A stretch of 64,000 nt of DNA. Origin: Haloprofundus halobius (GTDB lineage: Archaea > Halobacteriota > Halobacteria > Halobacteriales > Haloferacaceae). Location of the stretch: contig NZ_CP083666.1 of NCBI RefSeq assembly GCF_020097835.1, positions 1,860,001-1,924,000 on the forward strand, given 5' to 3'. Positions 59,030 to 64,000 of the stretch are shown here, piece by piece. The notes beneath the pieces were generated by a model, which saw nothing but the letters and a program-made list of their open reading frames with translations, was not told where the DNA came from and did not search any database. Numbering within the stretch: position 1 is the stretch's first letter; every line of letters starts with the position of its first letter. The position numbers and the translations under genes are program-made.

Positions 59030-59470
59030 TCAGATGATCTGGGTCCAGACGTCGGCGATGAGGAAGAAGAGGCTCTGGAACGCCGCATACAGGAGCACGA
59101 GCACCGACGCCGCGAGACCGCCCTTCGGACGCTCGACGGTCATCTTGTTGCGGGCTTCGACCTGGCGGGCCTCGAACTCGAAGAAGTCGGCGACGAACAT
59201 GCCGAGGACGAGCACCGACATCACCATGCCGCCGTGCGGCGCGACGACGAGGTAGAGCAGCGACGCGACGACGAGCGCGCCGCTCGTCAGCGTGTGCGGC
59301 GTGTATCGAGTGAGTTCCGGGTCGTCGTCGCGGGCTTGGCGGACGTGCGCGCGGTGACCGAGAAAGCGCGTCGCCATGTTCGCCAGCACGAGCACCAGGA
59401 TGACGGCCGGTAGCGCCGGGGCGATAGCCTCGAGCGCGTCGAGGGGTACGATGAACTGCAGCAGTTGCAT
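59030..59470 (-). CDS. Haloarchaeal membrane protein (DUF7313-like)
   Basis: 146 residues. Four hydrophobic segments: VPLDALEAIAPALPAVILVL, LTSGALVVASLLYLVVAPHG, VMSVLVLGMFVADFFEFEAR and LAASVLVLLYAAFQSLFFLI. The loop after the third helix is charged (FEARQVEARNKMTVERPKGG). I recall it as DUF7313 in the same neighbourhood in relatives. It is convergent with the bc operon. No cofactor site is obvious beyond a His in AHVRQAR and another in the APHGG loop. Confidence 0.7.
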   Translation of the reverse strand: MQLLQFIVPLDALEAIAPALPAVILVLVLANMATRFLGHRAHVRQARDDDPELTRYTPHTLTSGALVVASLLYLVVAPHGGMVMSVLVLGMFVADFFEFEARQVEARNKMTVERPKGGLAASVLVLLYAAFQSLFFLIADVWTQII

Positions 59471-59572
59471 ACCCGAACATCGGAAGGAGACTCATTAGAG
59501 TTTTTCCAATCCCGCGCGTCGTCCGGTCGACTCGGAGCGGAGCGTCGCCGCAGCGAGAGACCGGAGTTCTCG

Positions 59573-60286
59573 TCACGCCCGCGGCGGGCGCAGCAGCGTC
59601 ACGCTGGCGTCGCACTCGACAGTCACGGGGGCGTGTGGGCCGACGGCAGTCGTCCGCGCGCCGTCGACGACGAGCGAGACGGGGCCCTCGTCGCGTTCGA
59701 CCGACAGCGAGACCGAGCCGTCGACCACCCACGTGTCCCAGCGCGTCGAGAACGGCGAGACGGGGACGACGGCGACGCCCGCGCCGGGGGTGACGACCGG
59801 TCCGCCCGCCGCTCGCGCGTAGCCAGAACTGCCAAGCGGCGTCGCGACGACGACGCCGTCGGCCCGGAACGCGTCGAGAGGGTCGTCGCCGACGCCGACG
59901 GCGTACTCGGAGATGCGCGCCGGTTCGCTCGTCACCAGCATCGCGTCGAAGACGGCGTCGGCGACGTGGTCTCCGTCGACGTCGACCGAGAGCAGCGGAT
60001 GTTCGACGGTTCGCAGTCGGTCGCTCCCGCGAAGCGCGGCGAACGCAGCGTCGGCACCCGAGGGTGGAACCGCGTGCGGTCCGCCGACGCCGACGGGGAG
60101 AATCGGGCGCCCCGAGCGTCCGCGAACGGCGTCGACGAACGCGCGCTCGCCGACGGCGACGACGAACGCCGCCTCCGCCGCGTCGGCGAGCGAGAAGCCG
60201 TTAGTGTGAAGCGCTCGCTCGACCCGGCCGTCGTCGTCACCGCGGAGCGAAACTGCCGTCGCCGTGTCCTCGCGCGCTTCACTCAT
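59573..60286 (-). CDS. Degenerate NAD kinase-like protein
   Basis: 237 residues. The C-terminal half has DGVVVATPLGSSGYARAAGG, equivalent to the STPTGSTAYSLSAGG-like substrate region of NAD kinase, and VVPVSPFSTRWDTWV and SLSVERDEGPVSLVVDG. The N-terminal diphosphate loop, GGDGT in active NAD kinases, is changed to VAVGERAFV, losing the catalytic aspartate. The protein probably no longer phosphorylates NAD, but it could bind NAD(P) or a related ligand. Haloarchaea have at least one other NAD kinase. It is cytosolic and stands alone. Confidence 0.75.
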   Translation of the reverse strand: MSEAREDTATAVSLRGDDDGRVERALHTNGFSLADAAEAAFVVAVGERAFVDAVRGRSGRPILPVGVGGPHAVPPSGADAAFAALRGSDRLRTVEHPLLSVDVDGDHVADAVFDAMLVTSEPARISEYAVGVGDDPLDAFRADGVVVATPLGSSGYARAAGGPVVTPGAGVAVVPVSPFSTRWDTWVVDGSVSLSVERDEGPVSLVVDGARTTAVGPHAPVTVECDASVTLLRPPRA

Positions 60287-60386
60287 TGTTCGTGTGTTGC
60301 TCGCCAGCGGCTAAAAGTCTGCGCGGTTCGGTAGCGGCGGGCGTTCCGTCCGTCTGCCTCGTCGCCCCCAGTTCGACGCCGACCGC

Positions 60387-61694
60387 TCAGTACGGCCAGT
60401 CGCCGGTTATCTTCATCCCCGGGGCGTGACCCTCGGCTTCGAGTCGGGCGGCGATATCCTCGGGCGATTTGTGCGCGATTTCGGTGTCGGCGTCGGCGAG
60501 GTCAACGACGAGCTCCGCGAGCAACACCGCCTGTTCACGGAACGTCCGCAGTTCGAGTTTGTCGAGCGTGTCGGCGTAGGTGTGGCCCCAACCGCGGCCG
60601 CGGCCTTGCGTCTCGCTACCGACCATGTAGCCGGGGACCCCCCACTGGACGAACGGCCAGTGGTCGGAGTGCGGCAGTTGCTCGGGGACGACACTCACCG
60701 AGTGGCCGAAGCGCTCGCCGACGCCCTCGGCGGCCGCTTCGAGTTCGTCGAAGTCGTGTGTGTAGAAACTGAGCGTCCGCCCGTTGGCGACGCCGTCGAA
60801 GTTCACGATGGCCCGTATCGACTCGAAGTCGGCGCGTTCCGCCTCGTGGGCGGAGCCGACGAGTCCGACTTCCTCCGCACCGAAGGGGACGAACCGGATT
60901 CGCGTATCGAGTTCGTCCTCCCGGCCGGCGAGGATGCGCGCGAGTTCGACCACCATCGCGGTGCCCGTCCCGTTGTCGGCGGCCCCTTCGGCGATATCGT
61001 GGGCGTCAAGGTGGCTGGTGACGAGAACCTCCTCGTCCGTGTCGGGACCGACGACGGCGTGGACGTTGCCGCTCGTCGCCTTCGGTGTTTGGCAGTCGAC
61101 GCTGACCGAGACGGTCTCACCCTCGAACCGGCGGGTGAGGCGCGCGCCGACCTCGGCGCTCACGCCGACGGCAGGAATATCGCCGATTGGCGAGTCGGGC
61201 GTGCCGACGCTGCCGGTCGGGGGGAGACACCCCTCGACGTGGTTCTTGAAGACGAACGCGGCCGCGCCCGCCTCGACGGCGTAGTAGTACTTCTCGCGGC
61301 GGTGGATGAAGCGGTCGTAGTGATCCGGCACCGTCGAGGAGACCATCACGACTTTGTCGTCGAGGTCGGTCTCGAAATCCTCGGGGAGGCCGGAGCCGAG
61401 GTCGACGAGTTCGCCCGTCGCGCCCTCGGATGGACTGCGGGGCAGCGCGATACAGTCCTGCGTGGTGTCGCCCGCCTCGATGGCGCTGTCGCTGCGCACC
61501 CAGCCCTGAATCTCGAACTCGTCGATGCGGGCGTCGCGCGCGCCGATATCGCTCAGCGCGTCGCGAGTGCGTTTCATCGCCTCGCGCTCGCCCGGACTGC
61601 CGGCCATCCGGTTGCCGATGTCGACGAGGGTTTCGAGGTGGTTCCATCCGACGTCGCTCGTGAACGTCTCGCCAATCCAGCGATTGTCTGCCAT
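60387..61694 (-). CDS. M28-family metallopeptidase with PA domain
   Basis: 435 residues from the ATG at 61694. No signal peptide is evident, so it is presumably cytosolic or exported without a classical signal. The middle portion is a PA-like protease-associated domain. The peptidase domain carries TSHLDAHDIAEGAADNGTGT (His and bridging Asp), FGAEEVGLVGS (Glu-Glu), VNFDGVANG (Asp) and WGHTYADTLDK (His): the co-catalytic dizinc site. It cleaves N-terminal residues from peptides (aminopeptidase or carboxypeptidase-like). The upstream frame to 61811 is not supported by any family feature. Confidence 0.9.
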   Translation of the reverse strand: MADNRWIGETFTSDVGWNHLETLVDIGNRMAGSPGEREAMKRTRDALSDIGARDARIDEFEIQGWVRSDSAIEAGDTTQDCIALPRSPSEGATGELVDLGSGLPEDFETDLDDKVVMVSSTVPDHYDRFIHRREKYYYAVEAGAAAFVFKNHVEGCLPPTGSVGTPDSPIGDIPAVGVSAEVGARLTRRFEGETVSVSVDCQTPKATSGNVHAVVGPDTDEEVLVTSHLDAHDIAEGAADNGTGTAMVVELARILAGREDELDTRIRFVPFGAEEVGLVGSAHEAERADFESIRAIVNFDGVANGRTLSFYTHDFDELEAAAEGVGERFGHSVSVVPEQLPHSDHWPFVQWGVPGYMVGSETQGRGRGWGHTYADTLDKLELRTFREQAVLLAELVVDLADADTEIAHKSPEDIAARLEAEGHAPGMKITGDWPY

Positions 61695-61870
61695 GCTCTC
61701 GCGTGGCCCGGTGGTGCGGTAACAGTTGGGGTCCCCGTAGTGGCTCTCCGGTTCGTCGTGTCCGTCGTCTCCGTCGATTTGTCGCTCAACCGGACCTATC
61801 ACGGGGTGCAAAACCGGAAGCAGGCCCGGGATTCGGCAGGTCTTTACCCGAACATCATCTACGTTCGTGT

Positions 61871-63037
61871 ATGACTGCCGTACGAGTCGCCGGAGTCGGA
61901 CTCACGCACTTCGGCCGCCACCCCGACCGAACCGGCCGGGACCTGTTCGCGGAGGCCGCACTCGCCGCGAGAGAGGACTCGGGCGTCCCCCGCGAGGACG
62001 TCGAAGCGCTCCACTACGGGAACTTCATGGGCGCGCTCGCGGAACGCCAGGCTCACCAGGGACCGCTCGTCGCCGAGGCTGCCGGCCTCTCCTGTCCGGC
62101 GACGCGGTACGAGCAGGCGTGTGCCTCCGCGGGCGTCGCCGCACGGCAGGGCCTCAAGAGCATCCGAAACGGCGAGAACGACGTGGTGCTCGTCGGCGGA
62201 ATGGAGCGGATGACGAACCTGGAGACGGCGGGGGTGACGGAGTCGCTCGCCATCGCCGCCGACGAACTGTACGAGGTCCGCGCGGGCATCACCTTCCCCG
62301 GCGCGTACGCGCTGATGGCGCAGGCGTACTTCTCGCAGTACGGCGGCAGTCGCGAGGACCTCGCGCACATCGCCGCCAAGAACCACCACAACGCCGTGAA
62401 CAACGAGTACGCGCAGTACCAACGCGAGGTAACCGTCGAGGACGCGCTCGACAGTCCGCCGGTCGCCGAACCGCTGCACCTGTTCGACGCCTGTCCCATC
62501 ACCGACGGCGCGAGCGCGCTCGTCCTCGTCAGCGAGGAGTACGCCGAGGAACACGACGTCGACGCGCCCGTCGCCATCACCGGCAGCGGACAGGGCGGCG
62601 ACAAGATGGCGCTGCAGGACCGCGCGCACCTCGCGCAGACCCCGGCGGCGACGAAGGCCGCCGACGAGGCGTACGCCGACGCGGGCCGTAGCCCCGAGGA
62701 TATCGAGGTGGCGGAGGTCCACGACTGCTTCACCATCGCCGAGGTGCTCGCGCTCGAATCCGTCGGCTTCTACGAACCCGGAGCGGCCATCGGCGCTGCC
62801 CGTCGCGGCGAGACCACTCGCGACGGCGATCGACCCGTCAACCTCTCGGGTGGATTGAAGGCGAAAGGCCACCCCGTCGGCGCGACGGGCGGCAGCCAAC
62901 TCGTCGAGATGACGCGACTGCTCCGCGGCGACCACCCGAACAGCGACGCCGTCGCCGACGCCGAAATCGGCCTGACGCACAACGCGGGCGGAACCGTCGC
63001 CAGCGCCGTCGTCCACGTGCTGGAGGTGGTGAACTGA
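61871..63037 (+). CDS. Thiolase family acyltransferase (acetyl-CoA C-acetyltransferase, alpha-type)
   Basis: 388 residues. The nucleophile cysteine is in YEQACASAGVAARQG; VHDCFTIAEV, GLKAKGHPVGATGGSQ and THNAGGTVASA are the distal active-site segments. It is a thiolase-like enzyme of the archaeal type that works with a small OB-fold/zinc-ribbon partner. The partner gene overlaps its stop codon by one base. The pair corresponds to the archaeal acetoacetyl-CoA thiolase of the mevalonate or acyl-CoA pathways. The GTCTTTACCC box about 30 bases upstream is the likely promoter; leaderless. Confidence 0.9.
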   Translation: MTAVRVAGVGLTHFGRHPDRTGRDLFAEAALAAREDSGVPREDVEALHYGNFMGALAERQAHQGPLVAEAAGLSCPATRYEQACASAGVAARQGLKSIRNGENDVVLVGGMERMTNLETAGVTESLAIAADELYEVRAGITFPGAYALMAQAYFSQYGGSREDLAHIAAKNHHNAVNNEYAQYQREVTVEDALDSPPVAEPLHLFDACPITDGASALVLVSEEYAEEHDVDAPVAITGSGQGGDKMALQDRAHLAQTPAATKAADEAYADAGRSPEDIEVAEVHDCFTIAEVLALESVGFYEPGAAIGAARRGETTRDGDRPVNLSGGLKAKGHPVGATGGSQLVEMTRLLRGDHPNSDAVADAEIGLTHNAGGTVASAVVHVLEVVN

Positions 63038-63411
63038 TGGCGGACTCCGGCTACGACGAGTGGATCGACGCCATCGACGCGGGCGAGGGCACCTACCTCG
63101 AATGCCCGGAGGGTCACGGCTCGTTGCCGCCGCGGCGCACCTGTCCGCACTGCGGCGCACTGGAGTTGACCGAAAAACCGCTGCCCGAGTCAGGGACGAT
63201 AGAAACGTTCAGCGTCGTCCACGTCGCCTCCCCGTCGTTCGCCGACGACACGCCCTACGCGACGGCCGTCGTCGACTTCGGTCCGGTGCGTCTCACCGGC
63301 GTGGTTCGGGGCGTCGAGTTCGACGACCTCGACGTCGGCACGTCAGTCGGTGTCGGTATCGAGGAGAGCGAGACGACCGGCCAACCAGTCGTCGTCTTCC
63401 GGCCGCGGTAG
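63037..63411 (+). CDS. DUF35 OB-fold protein with zinc ribbon, thiolase partner
   Basis: 124 residues, start overlapping the thiolase stop (TGATG). The N-terminal zinc ribbon has cysteines in ECPEGH and TCPHCG, then the OB-fold with GTIETFSVVHVASPSFADDT, VRLTGVVRGVEFDDLD and GIEESETTGQPVVVF. In archaea this protein joins thiolase and HMG-CoA synthase into a complex that channels acetoacetyl-CoA. It is essential for the stability of that assembly in Methanothermococcus. No HMG-CoA synthase gene is in this window. Confidence 0.88.
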   Translation: MADSGYDEWIDAIDAGEGTYLECPEGHGSLPPRRTCPHCGALELTEKPLPESGTIETFSVVHVASPSFADDTPYATAVVDFGPVRLTGVVRGVEFDDLDVGTSVGVGIEESETTGQPVVVFRPR

Positions 63412-63475
63412 TCGGCAGCGGTCGACCGTTCGAGAGTTTTCGAGGGCTCGGGTTCGACACACGTGTACTCCGACA

Positions 63476-64000
63476 CTACGACACGGCACCGACCGCAGTC
63501 GTGCGTCGCTCGGCCCGTCGACGCCGATACCCCGAGGTGAGCGCGAGCAGGACTGCGCCGAGGCCGACGAGTCCGACCGCGAGATTCACCACCCAGCCGA
63601 GGAACGGAATCTGCACCGCGAGTGCGACGACGACGACGCCGACGAGGAGCGCCGCCCACTCGCCTTCCCTGTCGGTGTAGGCCAGAAGCACGGCACCGAC
63701 GGCGAATCGGCCGTACACCCCGCCGACCCAGACGAGCAGGCCGAACAGCACCGACCCGACGAGCGCCAGCGGGATGCCGACGAGCGTCAGGACGAGCAAC
63801 AGCAGCGCCAGCGGCACGACGACCAGAGAGAGGACGCCCACACCGGCGGACAGACCGGGGTTCCGCGCGGATTCGAGCACCACGCGCTGGGAGAACGAGG
63901 GGAAGACGAAGAGCAGGACGGCACCCAACAGTAGATTCATGAGCAGGCCGTAGACGACCGAGACCCACCCGGGAACGAGCGGTCCGTCGGTCCCCGCTGG
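63476..64000 (-). CDS. Membrane protein with C-terminal helices, 5' end outside window
   Basis: The frame continues past base 64000, so the ATG at 63940 is internal, not the start. The visible 174 residues contain VPGWVSVVYGLLMNLLLGAV, then two long hydrophobic hairpins (VLSLVVVPLALLLLVLTLVG, ALLVGVVVVALAVQIPFLGW) and a basic C-terminal tail (GYRRRRAERR). I recall such C-terminal membrane blocks in haloarchaeal polymer-forming (bactofilin-like) proteins, but the diagnostic N-terminal part is not visible, so this is only a suggestion. Confidence 0.65.
   Translation of the reverse strand, partial: PAGTDGPLVPGWVSVVYGLLMNLLLGAVLLFVFPSFSQRVVLESARNPGLSAGVGVLSLVVVPLALLLLVLTLVGIPLALVGSVLFGLLVWVGGVYGRFAVGAVLLAYTDREGEWAALLVGVVVVALAVQIPFLGWVVNLAVGLVGLGAVLLALTSGYRRRRAERRTTAVGAVS

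Noticed and set aside
58807-59037. 76-residue frame in the gap after the bc operon
   Set aside because: Arg-rich shadow composition without hydrophobic core or conserved motif; overlapping frames on both strands are equally open.
1-64000. CRISPR arrays, transposases and integrases
   Set aside because: I saw no regularly spaced repeat-spacer series and no DDE/HUH or tyrosine recombinase motif in the translated frames. The island at 30.3-35.5 kb therefore lacks its own integrase in this window.

Overview
The window is chromosome from a halophilic archaeon (Halobacteria). Evidence: GC-rich sequence with very acidic proteins, archaeal information-processing genes (family B DNA polymerase, PAN, FttA/aCPSF1, Mre11-Rad50, archaeal/eukaryotic-type ProRS), Tat signal peptides on exported proteins, a halocyanin, a Bat-type regulator, and mostly leaderless genes with a TATA-like box about 22-32 nt before the start codon. 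From memory, the order polB1-sufC-sufB-sufD, the mre11-rad50 block, pan and the cytochrome bc cluster resembles Haloferax volcanii, so a member of the Haloferacaceae or a near relative is likely. This is recollection, not a search.

Layout. 1-15 kb is mostly housekeeping: a geranylgeranyl-reductase-family enzyme cut by the window edge, a YdcF-like protein, two divergent regulators, an aldo/keto reductase, membrane proteins (DUF373, SppA-like), a coiled-coil protein, an EndoIII-like glycosylase, methylglyoxal synthase, the termination nuclease FttA and ProRS. 15-24 kb holds the 1511-residue glutamate synthase large subunit without its small subunit, an exported LamG-like protein and two tandem paralogous SDR enzymes. 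24-30 kb has an HD protein, AlaX, an FkbM methyltransferase, two exported Tat proteins, and a peptide-type solute-binding lipoprotein translationally coupled to an APC permease.

30.3-35.5 kb looks like a small island at a tRNA-Gln gene. It carries arsR, a broken arsD, arsC, an ACR3-type arsenite exporter and a MEDS-domain histidine kinase. A 14-nt near copy of the tRNA 3' end lies at its far edge in the orientation expected of an attachment site.

35.6-42 kb has a zinc ribbon, a DtxR-type regulator with a ferritin-like protein, a frameshifted polysaccharide deacetylase, and the sufCBD iron-sulfur assembly operon, which has two inverted repeats upstream. 41.8-53.6 kb is DNA replication, repair and proteolysis: PolB with a PCNA-binding-like tail, Rad50/Mre11 with a third overlapping gene, PAN and endonuclease III. 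53.7-59.5 kb is a haloarchaeal cytochrome b/subunit IV cluster with a membrane-anchored halocyanin and several small membrane proteins, with no Rieske gene in view. 59.5-64 kb has a degenerate NAD-kinase-like protein, an M28 peptidase, a thiolase-DUF35 pair and a membrane protein cut by the window end.

I found no CRISPR array, transposase, integrase, rRNA or replication origin. The most notable observations are the tRNA-bounded arsenic island, the binding-protein/APC-permease pair, the Rieske-less bc cluster, the frameshifted deacetylase, and the upstream mini-ORF of the ferritin-like gene.
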